Assembly (NCBI RefSeq): GCF_041740695.1
Contig: NZ_JBGSLK010000093.1
Span: forward strand, 1-64,000
DNA from: Haliscomenobacter sp041740695
GTDB taxonomy: Bacteria; Bacteroidota; Bacteroidia; Chitinophagales; Saprospiraceae
Direction of reading: 5' to 3'
DNA: 64,000 bases
Shown here: piece after piece, positions 9,037 through 16,193 of the stretch
Layout of the letters: each line of letters begins with the position of its first letter
Position numbering within the stretch: position 1 is the stretch's first letter
The notes under the pieces: model-generated
Seen by the model: the letters and a program-made list of their open reading frames with translations, nothing else
The model's database searches: none
What the model was told of the DNA's origin: nothing
Translations under genes and position numbers: made by a program

Positions 9037-10311
9037 TTGAACATTTCAGACTTTTTCGACAACCCCTTTGGAACCTTTGTCATTGGCCTTTTGGTAGCCA
9101 GTGGAGTGGGCTCAATCATTGGACTGGAACGCGAATTTAATACCCATGGAGAGGCTGCCCATTTAGGTGGACTCCGTACGTTCACACTTATTGCGCTGGC
9201 TGGGTTCATCGTTGGGGAACTTGCCCAACACACCCATATTTATTTGTTGTTGGCCGCTACCACGGGGTTTATGGGTTTGATAGGAGTTGCTTATTTCATT
9301 CAGGCGCAAAATCAAAGACTGGGTTTGACTTCGGAATTGGGCATGTTATTGACCTTCTTTTTAGGTATTTTGATCGCCTATGGCTATATCCAGGAGGCAT
9401 TGGCGGCAGTTGTGGTCATCACGACCATCTTATCCCTGAAAGAGCAACTACACAACATTGTCAAAAAATTGACCAATGAAGAGCTATTTGCCTTTATCAA
9501 ATTCATCATTCTGGCGCTTTTGATTTTACCCATGTTGCCGAATCAAACTTTCGGCCCAGACAATTCCATCAATGTACGGGACTTGGGTTTGATTGTGATG
9601 GTAGTCCTGACTTTTAGTTTTGGTGGCTACCTCTTGCTGAAATTTGGGAGCCCGAATAAAGGAATTTTGCTGTCGGCATTAATCGGTGGCTTGTTTTCAT
9701 CCACGATGATTGCCTGGGTTTTTGCTTCACGGAGCCGGGAAAGGCCGGAATATGGGCCTGTATACGGTGCCGGGATTGTGCTGGCCTCTTCGGTTATGTT
9801 GGTGCGGGTATTTATTTTGACTGCCATTTTTGCCTATCCAGTAGCCAAATTGTTGATTTTACCTTTGTCGATGATGTTGCTGGCCAGTGTTGTACCTGCC
9901 ATTGTCAGTTGGCGCAGAGATGAACAGGTTCAAACCGGAGCGCTGGACGCCGGGAATCCGCTAGATATTAAAAATGCCTTATTCTTTGCAGGTTTGTACA
10001 TTGCGACCACCCTGTTGATGTATTATACCCGCGAATGGTTGAGTGCTTCGATGGTGTACGTCAGCGCTGCCATTACGGGGATTGCTGATATTGATGCCAT
10101 TACCTTGAGTACGGCCAGATGGGCTGCGACTCATCAAGAGGAAGGCACTGTGGCTCAACGCCTGATTCTCAGCGCTATTTTTTCCAATTCTATTTTTAAA
10201 CTGAGTGTCAGTTTGATCCGAGGTGTTCCAGCGTTGCGCATTGCCACATTGAAGGGCTTTGGCTTGGTCCTTGGTGCAGGTGTATTGTATTTGGTTTTAG
10301 TTACTTTGTGA
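9037..10311 (+). CDS. MgtC/SapB-DUF4010 family membrane protein
   Basis: A 424-residue polytopic inner-membrane protein. The N-terminal ~150 residues match the MgtC/SapB fold, with the G-L-E-R-E-F and L-G-G-L-R-T-F-T-L-I blocks. The C-terminal ~230 residues match DUF4010, with G-L-F-S-S-T-M-I-A-W and G-I-A-D-I-D-A-I-T-L-S. About 12-13 hydrophobic segments are visible. The fusion is common but its transport role, if any, is not settled. The only start that keeps the full N-terminus is TTG at 9037; the nearby ATG at 9018 is in another frame and stops at once. Its last 15 bases overlap the convergent gene that ends at 10297. Confidence 0.85.
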   Translation: MNISDFFDNPFGTFVIGLLVASGVGSIIGLEREFNTHGEAAHLGGLRTFTLIALAGFIVGELAQHTHIYLLLAATTGFMGLIGVAYFIQAQNQRLGLTSELGMLLTFFLGILIAYGYIQEALAAVVVITTILSLKEQLHNIVKKLTNEELFAFIKFIILALLILPMLPNQTFGPDNSINVRDLGLIVMVVLTFSFGGYLLLKFGSPNKGILLSALIGGLFSSTMIAWVFASRSRERPEYGPVYGAGIVLASSVMLVRVFILTAIFAYPVAKLLILPLSMMLLASVVPAIVSWRRDEQVQTGALDAGNPLDIKNALFFAGLYIATTLLMYYTREWLSASMVYVSAAITGIADIDAITLSTARWAATHQEEGTVAQRLILSAIFSNSIFKLSVSLIRGVPALRIATLKGFGLVLGAGVLYLVLVTL

Positions 10312-11325
10312 TGCAAGCAATTTGCCAGCATCCCGTGAGAAGAAGGAGTTGATGTACCGAATGCTTTCTTTTTTGGAATTTTCCTTCAAGTAGGGGAAAC
10401 CTTCAATGGATTGGATGAAGGCATTTTGTTTGCCCTTGTATAAGCTCAGCGTCTCCTCCCAAATGGCTTTATCCGCTTTAAACCCTAAAAAGGCCCGCTC
10501 TTTGACCGTTTGAATGTTGGTACCCGTGGCAGGCACAGCGTACCCCGCATTCACAAAACCACTGAAGTCGAAATCGTGTGGAATGACCACCATCTTGCCA
10601 CCGCTAGTTGGTTTAAAATACTTAACATTTTTTTGGCCTTTGGCGATGCTCCAGTCGGTATTTCCAATCATGTATTGAAAAACGGCGACACTGTTTTCAC
10701 TTTTCAAGTCGAGTGAATCGCGATTGGCGACAAAACAATCTTTACATTCTTTAAGGTTCAAGCGCTGGGAAATTTCGGCATCGTCTTCCACGAGAAAAGC
10801 AAAACGGACTATTTTTTGATGCGGTTGGTTGGTATTGATGTAAGTTACTTTTAACAACTGAGTCCGATAGCTGTAGGGGGAAATTTGCTGGTACAAGCCA
10901 TACGCTAGGTACTCGCGCAGGAGATGCTCATCCGATTCATGGTCTTCAAAGCAGTGGGTTACCCATTTGAGATCGTTGAAGCTGGCGAAACCTTTGGCCT
11001 GCAAGTCTTTTTTAGGAAAAACAACCTTGACGGGCGGGAAATCACAAAAAAGTCGGCGGTAACGTCCCCGCACACTCAATTTTATATTCCAGGAAACGGA
11101 ATCTCCGCTAGCATTTTTATACTTTATGCTTGCGGGGAAAGATTGATCCTTTTTGCGCAGTTCATTTAATGCTTCAAAATCCAACACCATGATAACTTCT
11201 TGGTTTTCAATTTGCCCTAAGGCCTGGAAAATGGAAGGAATCTGAGCACTTAACGTGCTTGACATCAGCAGGGATATACTTATTGATAAAACAAAAATCC
11301 AGGGTTTTTCGATCTGATTTCTCAT
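10297..11325 (-). CDS. Secreted protein, possibly CotH kinase-like
   Basis: A 342-residue exported protein. The signal peptide is residues 1-28, ending in T-L-S-A-Q. The middle part resembles the CotH/Fam20-like atypical kinase fold: an early beta region with V-R-G-R-Y-R-R, a block like the CotH family's short strand-turn (R-F-A-F-L-V-E-D-D), then N-T-D-W-S and later V-I-P-H-D-F-D-F-S-G, which could be the metal-binding Asp pair. The match is from motif memory only and is distant. An alternative is a Bacteroidota-specific secreted protein without kinase activity. Convergent with the MgtC-like gene, overlapping its 3' end by 15 bases. Confidence 0.6.
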   Translation of the reverse strand: MRNQIEKPWIFVLSISISLLMSSTLSAQIPSIFQALGQIENQEVIMVLDFEALNELRKKDQSFPASIKYKNASGDSVSWNIKLSVRGRYRRLFCDFPPVKVVFPKKDLQAKGFASFNDLKWVTHCFEDHESDEHLLREYLAYGLYQQISPYSYRTQLLKVTYINTNQPHQKIVRFAFLVEDDAEISQRLNLKECKDCFVANRDSLDLKSENSVAVFQYMIGNTDWSIAKGQKNVKYFKPTSGGKMVVIPHDFDFSGFVNAGYAVPATGTNIQTVKERAFLGFKADKAIWEETLSLYKGKQNAFIQSIEGFPYLKENSKKESIRYINSFFSRDAGKLLASQSN

Positions 11326-11356
11326 GGTGTACTTTAACTTGTGAGTAAATAATCAA

Positions 11357-11484
11357 CTAAGGGGCGATAAAAAAATAAGTGTTCATTTTGGCAAAGGATT
11401 AGATGAGTAAACGGTTCATTTAAAGTGCCTTATCTAATCCTTTGGCTCAGAAAAAATGAACACTTATTTTTGCCCCACTACTAA
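11357..11484. repeat. Imperfect hairpin with a shared TTTTTGCCCCACTACT motif
   Basis: The left arm (11357-11405) and right arm (11430-11484) pair over AATAAGTGTTCATTTT and over the inner CAAAGGATTAGAT, with several unpaired bases between. The outer right arm ends in TTTTTGCCCCACTACTAAG. Very similar stretches occur at 15164-15189 and 23163-23199, so part of this hairpin is a dispersed repeat. A TATTTTTG box (11465-11472) with TTG at 11442-11444 sits in the right arm, which could be a plus-strand promoter. Confidence 0.7.
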
Positions 11485-11539
11485 GACAGGTTAATTGAAA
11501 GTAAGGTTACTAAAGGAAATGTTAAGATAAAAGTTGAAC

Positions 11540-11572
11540 TTGGGTGGCAATGCCTGCAAATTTTTATCTTTG
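11540..11572 (+). promoter_or_regulatory. Bacteroidota-type promoter of alkaline phosphatase gene
   Basis: TTG at 11540-11542 and TATCTTTG at 11565-11572 with a 22-base spacer match the Bacteroidota -33/-7 pattern. The ATG lies 79 bases downstream, leaving a leader of about 70 bases. Confidence 0.6.
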
Positions 11573-11650
11573 CTCCCCAATTTAGCATTTTTAAAAACCG
11601 TTCAATTCAATATAATTGGTTACTTTCCCCAAATCTAATCTGGAGATGCG

Positions 11651-12826
11651 ATGTTGAGAAGATTGCTACAACAAATATCGGGTAAAATGTTGCTACTGTG
11701 TAGCCTGAGTTTCCTGTTTTGGGCTTGTGGGAGCACTGCACCTGTTGAAAGCGCTCTGCCTGAGAGGCCCAAAAATGTCATTTTACTGATCGGTGATGGG
11801 ATGGGTTTGTCCCAGATCAGTGCAGCGATGTTTAGCAACAACGCCAAGCTCAACCTGGAACAGATGCCCGTTTTGGGCTTTCACAAATCCTACTCCTACG
11901 ATGATTTGGTGACGGATTCCGCTGCTGGAGCTACTGCTTTTGCCTGTGGCATCAAAACCTTTAATGGGGCCATTGGGGTAGACAAAGATACGTTGGGGGT
12001 TAAAACCATTTTGGAAGAAGCCGAAGAAAATGGTATGGCTACTGGCTTGATTGCTACTTCTACGATCGTACACGCTACGCCAGCCGCTTTTATCGCCCAC
12101 GTAGTATCCCGGGAGCAATACGAAGAGATTGCTGTGGATATGCTCAAAACAGAAGTGGATCTGCTGATTGGTGGCGGAAAAAAGTATTTTGACCGCCGTG
12201 AGATGGACAACCGCAATTTGTATGAAGAACTGGCCCAAAAAGGATACAAGGTCACGGACTATTCCTTGGAAGACATGCACGAAATGCGCTGGGACCCTTC
12301 CGAGAACCTGGTCTACCTCACCGCGGATAAACACCCACTCAATGTTGGTGCGGGTCGGGATTATTTGCCCTTTGCTACTCGACGCGGGTTGGAGTTTTTG
12401 GAAAAACGGGGTAAAGACAAAGGTTTTTTCATCATGATTGAGGGCTCTCAAATCGATTGGGCCTGCCATGCCAACGATGGGAAATTGGCCATTAAAGAAG
12501 CGCTGGATTTTGATCGTGCCGTGGGCGAAGCCTTAAATTTTGCCCGCACCCGGGGCAATACCTTGGTCATCGTAACCGCCGACCATGAATGTGGAGGCAT
12601 GGCGCTAAACCCAGGTTCAAAATTGAATAAAATTGAAACGGCATTTACAACCATCAACCATACCGCGAGTATGATTCCGGTGTTTGCCTATGGTCCAATG
12701 TCGAAGCAATTTGCCGGAATTTTTGAAAATAGCAGTATCCATCAGAAGATGCGCAAAGCGCTGGGCTTTGCCGAACAAAAAGGCCAACCTTCCCGTGGAA
12801 GCGCCAATGGTCAGGAAAAACCCTGA
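11651..12826 (+). CDS. Alkaline phosphatase, lipoprotein
   Basis: A PhoA-family phosphomonoesterase of 391 aa that would release phosphate from organic phosphates outside the inner membrane. The N-terminus carries a lipoprotein signal with Cys26 in F-W-A-C. Metal and catalytic landmarks: I-G-D-G-M-G with D49, nucleophile Ser90 in V-T-D-S-A-A-G-A-T-A, the E-G-S-Q-I-D-W-A-C-H block, and V-T-A-D-H-E-C-G-G. The C-terminal 25 residues (K-G-Q-P-S-R-G and so on) are polar and likely disordered. Its own promoter-like element lies upstream. A short dyad (CAAAAGCT / AGCTTTTG) at 12881-12911 may end the transcript. No pho box could be identified. Confidence 0.93.
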   Translation: MLRRLLQQISGKMLLLCSLSFLFWACGSTAPVESALPERPKNVILLIGDGMGLSQISAAMFSNNAKLNLEQMPVLGFHKSYSYDDLVTDSAAGATAFACGIKTFNGAIGVDKDTLGVKTILEEAEENGMATGLIATSTIVHATPAAFIAHVVSREQYEEIAVDMLKTEVDLLIGGGKKYFDRREMDNRNLYEELAQKGYKVTDYSLEDMHEMRWDPSENLVYLTADKHPLNVGAGRDYLPFATRRGLEFLEKRGKDKGFFIMIEGSQIDWACHANDGKLAIKEALDFDRAVGEALNFARTRGNTLVIVTADHECGGMALNPGSKLNKIETAFTTINHTASMIPVFAYGPMSKQFAGIFENSSIHQKMRKALGFAEQKGQPSRGSANGQEKP

Positions 12827-12981
12827 GATCAGGTTTACTTCCCAACTGCAAGATTTTTTTTCCCCTAAACTGAACAATTCAAAAGCTGTTTTATTATAAA
12901 GGAGCTTTTGGAAACAACTATCGCTGCGCGGTTGTCATCATAGGATGGTTAAACCGTGTAGTAGGTGCAAAATATAGTTTT

Positions 12982-14127
12982 ATGAATGTCGAAACCTTGG
13001 AAAATTTGCAATTAATCAAGGAGAGTGCCCGTGATTTTGCTGAAACGTACATTCGACCTCACGTGATGGAATGGGACGAAATTTCTCACTTTCCGGTAGA
13101 TATGTTTCATCAGATGGGCAATTATGGCTTTTTGGGTGTCTTGGTACCCGAACAGTATGGTGGAGCAGGGCTGGGATACCAGGAATACATCACGGTCATT
13201 GAGGAGATTGCCCAGGTATGTGGGTCAATTGGGCTATCCGTAGCGGCACACAACTCGCTGTGTACGAACCATATTTTGTCTTTCGGGAATGAAGAGCAAA
13301 AACATCGATACCTGCCTAAGCTGGCCTCTGGAGAATGGATTGGAGCCTGGGGACTTACGGAACCCAATACGGGTAGCGACGCAGGCCGCATGAAATGTGT
13401 TGCTGAGCGCGATGGCGATTACTACATCATCAACGGCGCTAAAAACTTCATCACTCACGGTGCATCCGGCAATGTTGCAGTGGTGATTGTGCGTACCGGA
13501 GAATTGTTGGACAGCCACGGGATGACCGCTTTTGTGGTCGAAAGGGGCACTCCTGGTTTTTATGCGGGCAAAAAAGAAAACAAGCTGGGCATGCGGGCTT
13601 CCGAAACTGCCGAGATGATTTTTGACAACTGTCGCCTACACAATAGCCAAATCCTCGGCGAAGTAGGAGAGGGTTTTATCCAATCCATGAAAATTCTGGA
13701 TGGCGGGCGCATTTCTATCGCTGCGCTTTCTTTGGGGATTGCCAAGGGGGCTTATCTAGCGGCCTTGAAGTATGCCAAGGAGCGCCATCAATTTGGGCAA
13801 GCCATTGCCAATTTTCAAGCCATCAGCTTTAAACTGGCGGATATGGCGACCAAAATTGAAGCATCGGAACTTTTGGTGCGCCAGGCTGGTGAACTAAAGG
13901 ATCAAGGGAAGAATGTGACCAAACTATCGGCGATGGCCAAATATTTTGCTTCGGAAACCGCCGTGGAAGTATCTACCGACGCCGTGCAGATTCACGGTGG
14001 TTATGGCTACATCAAAGATTTTCCAGTGGAGAAGTTTTACCGCGATGCCAAATTGTGCACCATCGGTGAAGGAACCAGCGAGATTCAAAAGCTGGTGATT
14101 TCGAGGGAAATACTGAGGGGGAAGTGA
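12982..14127 (+). CDS. Acyl-CoA dehydrogenase
   Basis: An FAD-dependent acyl-CoA dehydrogenase of 381 aa, the first oxidation step of fatty acid or branched-chain amino acid breakdown. The substrate/FAD motif reads G-A-W-G-L-T-E-P-N-T-G-S-D-A-G near residue 120. The C-terminal helical domain has R-H-Q-F-G-Q-A-I, H-G-G-Y-G-Y and the block G-E-G-T-S-E-I-Q, where E363 is the expected catalytic base in short-chain type enzymes. N-terminal, middle beta and C-terminal helical domains are complete. Chain-length preference cannot be read. It is a single gene, followed by a hairpin and the convergent Crp/Fnr gene. Confidence 0.93.
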   Translation: MNVETLENLQLIKESARDFAETYIRPHVMEWDEISHFPVDMFHQMGNYGFLGVLVPEQYGGAGLGYQEYITVIEEIAQVCGSIGLSVAAHNSLCTNHILSFGNEEQKHRYLPKLASGEWIGAWGLTEPNTGSDAGRMKCVAERDGDYYIINGAKNFITHGASGNVAVVIVRTGELLDSHGMTAFVVERGTPGFYAGKKENKLGMRASETAEMIFDNCRLHNSQILGEVGEGFIQSMKILDGGRISIAALSLGIAKGAYLAALKYAKERHQFGQAIANFQAISFKLADMATKIEASELLVRQAGELKDQGKNVTKLSAMAKYFASETAVEVSTDAVQIHGGYGYIKDFPVEKFYRDAKLCTIGEGTSEIQKLVISREILRGK

Positions 14128-14137
14128 TGAGTGATGA

Positions 14138-14272
14138 GTGAAAAGTGAAAAGTGAAAAACAGGTACACCTGTTAGTTTTCACCTGTTTGGATTTATTTTT
14201 CTGAGCTTAAAGTTTGGAATTAAAGTGAAAGTGCATTTTTTCACTTTTCACTTTTCACTTTTCACTTACATC
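14138..14272. repeat. Hairpin between convergent genes
   Basis: GAGTGAAAAGTGAAAAGTG-type units at 14138-14157 pair with the TTTCACTTTTCACTTTTCAC units at 14240-14270. A smaller dyad (AACAGGT / ACCTGTT) lies inside. It sits between the acyl-CoA dehydrogenase stop and the Crp/Fnr stop and could act in both directions as a 3'-end element. Confidence 0.65.
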
Positions 14273-14988
14273 AGCCTCGCCAAATCCCGCACCAAAATCT
14301 TACCCCTGTTGAAATAGATCAGATCGGATTTGCGCAACTCATTCAAGACCAAGGTTACGGTTTGACGGGAAGTACAAGTGATATTGGCGATGTCTTGATG
14401 GGTAAGTGAATGCCGTAGAAGCATTTCATAACCTACTCGCTGGCCACGATCGGAAACCGAATCTTTGATGAAGTCTACAATCCGGGTGCGAGCGTCTTTA
14501 AAAATCAGGGACTCCATTTTTTGTTCAGCCAGGCTCAGGCGACTGCCCAGGTAAAGCATCACCCGATTACAAAGTTCGAAGTTTTGGCGCATCAGCCGAC
14601 GGAAGTCCTCCACCTTGACGGCAAACAAAACCACTTCTTCTTTCATGGCTTGGGCGAATTCCTGACGGCGCACTTCGCCAACCAATCCCAATTCTCCAAA
14701 CATCGCTAAAGGGTGAATCAAGGCTTTGATGACTTCCTTGCCATCGTGGGAGGTAGCACCAATTTTGATGGCACCTTCGGCAAGCAGGTACAGCACCTCA
14801 GAACTTTCTCCTGTCTCATAGACGAAGCCATAACGGGTTTTTTCCCGATGCTCCATCTGATTGGCCAGTTGCATTTTTTCCTCCGGGCTAAGGCAAGAAA
14901 ACAGGGGGTACCGCTCAATAAAAGCCATTTTGGCTTCTAAACTATTGCCCAAATTCTTTTTGCGGGTATTACTTGCGTATATGGTCAT
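14266..14988 (-). CDS. Crp/Fnr-family transcription regulator
   Basis: A 240-residue regulator. Residues ~25-140 form a cyclic-nucleotide-binding-like beta-roll (Y-E-T-G-E-S-S-E-V-L-Y-L-L-A-E-G, then F-G-E-L-G-L-V-G-E). A long dimer helix follows, and the C-terminal winged HTH contains L-T-H-Q-D-I-A-N-I-T-C-T-S-R-Q-T-V-T. No Fnr-type N-terminal Cys cluster is present, so oxygen sensing through an FeS cluster is unlikely. The effector and targets are unknown. The gene stands alone. Confidence 0.9.
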   Translation of the reverse strand: MTIYASNTRKKNLGNSLEAKMAFIERYPLFSCLSPEEKMQLANQMEHREKTRYGFVYETGESSEVLYLLAEGAIKIGATSHDGKEVIKALIHPLAMFGELGLVGEVRRQEFAQAMKEEVVLFAVKVEDFRRLMRQNFELCNRVMLYLGSRLSLAEQKMESLIFKDARTRIVDFIKDSVSDRGQRVGYEMLLRHSLTHQDIANITCTSRQTVTLVLNELRKSDLIYFNRGKILVRDLARLM

Positions 14989-15163
14989 GAGTCAAGAGTT
15001 TTTTCAGAAGTGTAGATTATTTTGAATCAACACAACCTTGACACATAAGAATTGGCTTACCCCCACGCCAATGCGCATTTTTTTGGGGAAAAATGAAAAA
15101 AAAGAAAGGAAAGTCGTCGAATGATGACAAAAACTAGATAAAAGCTAAGGAAGGGTGAAAAAT

Positions 15164-15189
15164 GCACCTTTATTTTTGCCGCACTACTT
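15164..15189. repeat. Copy of short dispersed motif
   Basis: GCACCTTTATTTTTGCCGCACTACTTA-like bases resemble the right arm of the hairpin at 11357-11484 and the stretch at 23163-23199. It contains TATTTTTG (15171-15178), a -7-like box, but it points into the 3' end of the DUF4249 gene with no TTG upstream, so it is probably a repeat remnant. Confidence 0.5.
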
Positions 15190-16111
15190 ATTGTGGCTTG
15201 AGGCTGACTATTTTTTCAGCCTGACTATAGCCAGCGAAGACGCCTTGGCCATTGCGGATATTGTTGTACAAAACTACTGGGTCAGAAAAAGGTTGGTCAC
15301 TATTGTTCTGTTGGCGACTCACCGTGGAGTGGAACAGGTAGTACTCTTCCGACACGGAGCGCAGTTCAACGATCATTTCGTCAAGGTTTCGGACATCCGA
15401 GGGCATCCGAATACTAATCGGAATCGGAATCCGGATGGCATTGCCATCGATGGGTTTGTCTTCGATTAAAAAACCACCATCATAATTGGCGACAATGTAA
15501 TTGGTATTGATGTCTGAACTAAAAATCAATTTTTTAATTTGTTCAATTTGCTCTACTCCATCTTTTTGTACAACCACATTTTTTTGGAAAATATTGACAT
15601 GATAAAAATTGCGCTCCATCCGCGGATCGGTAAAATAGATGGCTAAATCAAACTTATAATTTACAAATCCAGGATCGTCGGCAGCAGCGACCAATTTTTC
15701 AATTTTTACACTATCCAGATTGACGCTTTCCGGAATCCTACTGGTTGCAGTAACTGATCTAAAACCTTTGGCAGAAACTTTCACGGTATATTCAACGCCG
15801 ACCCGAGGTTTGATCACTTCACTGGTATAAAAAGGAGTTTTCATCTCTCGAATATCACTTAAATTAAGCCTTTCCATTAACAGGTCAGATTCCCAAATTT
15901 CTACGGTGGCATTGGTGATGTACTCGGTAGGGCCGTTATCCAAAGGGGATCGACTTTTAGAAACCTGCACCTGGATTCCATCTAATGTTGTAAAATTAGA
16001 AATGACAACCAAACTAGGGGTGTAATTTCCCAGCGGCAATTGAGGCTTTTCACACGCAAAGTTGAGCAGTAAAAGACCAATAGATAATATGCTGTATAGC
16101 TGTTTTTTCAC
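15188..16111 (-). CDS. DUF4249 family lipoprotein
   Basis: A 307-residue DUF4249 protein. The start codon is GTG at 16111 and the lipobox is L-N-F-A-C with Cys20. The mature protein begins with a beta region (S-L-V-V-I-S-N-F-T-T-L-D-G) typical of the family, then a block on an element's ornamentation of values (A-T-V-E-I-W-E-S-D) and a Y-T-V-K-V-S-A-K-G-F motif of an Ig-like fold. DUF4249 proteins are regular partners of TonB receptors of the STN type, presumably as surface or periplasmic binding lipoproteins. The receptor gene is directly upstream on the same strand with an 82-base gap that holds a short hairpin (16145-16172). Confidence 0.88.
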   Translation of the reverse strand: MKKQLYSILSIGLLLLNFACEKPQLPLGNYTPSLVVISNFTTLDGIQVQVSKSRSPLDNGPTEYITNATVEIWESDLLMERLNLSDIREMKTPFYTSEVIKPRVGVEYTVKVSAKGFRSVTATSRIPESVNLDSVKIEKLVAAADDPGFVNYKFDLAIYFTDPRMERNFYHVNIFQKNVVVQKDGVEQIEQIKKLIFSSDINTNYIVANYDGGFLIEDKPIDGNAIRIPIPISIRMPSDVRNLDEMIVELRSVSEEYYLFHSTVSRQQNNSDQPFSDPVVLYNNIRNGQGVFAGYSQAEKIVSLKPQ

Positions 16112-16144
16112 ACTATGTCATTGATGTATGCTGAAATGACGGTT

Positions 16145-16172
16145 AAAAAGGCCGAGTGGTTGGCCTTTTTTG
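16145..16172 (-). terminator. Hairpin between receptor and DUF4249 gene
   Basis: AAAAAGGCC and GGCCTTTTT pair around GAGTGGTT-like loop bases. In the minus direction it reads as a GC stem followed by T residues, so it may be an intrinsic terminator or attenuator that lowers DUF4249 expression relative to the receptor. It also has A residues on the 5' side, so it could work in either direction. Confidence 0.55.
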
Positions 16173-16193
16173 TAAAAAACTAGACAAATTTAA

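Larger units (their letters stand above)
11326..11650. other. Intergenic region of 325 bases
   Basis: No gene. It lies between divergent genes and holds the hairpin repeat at 11357-11484 and two plus-strand promoter-like pairs, 11442-11472 and 11540-11572, in front of the alkaline phosphatase gene. Confidence 0.7.
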
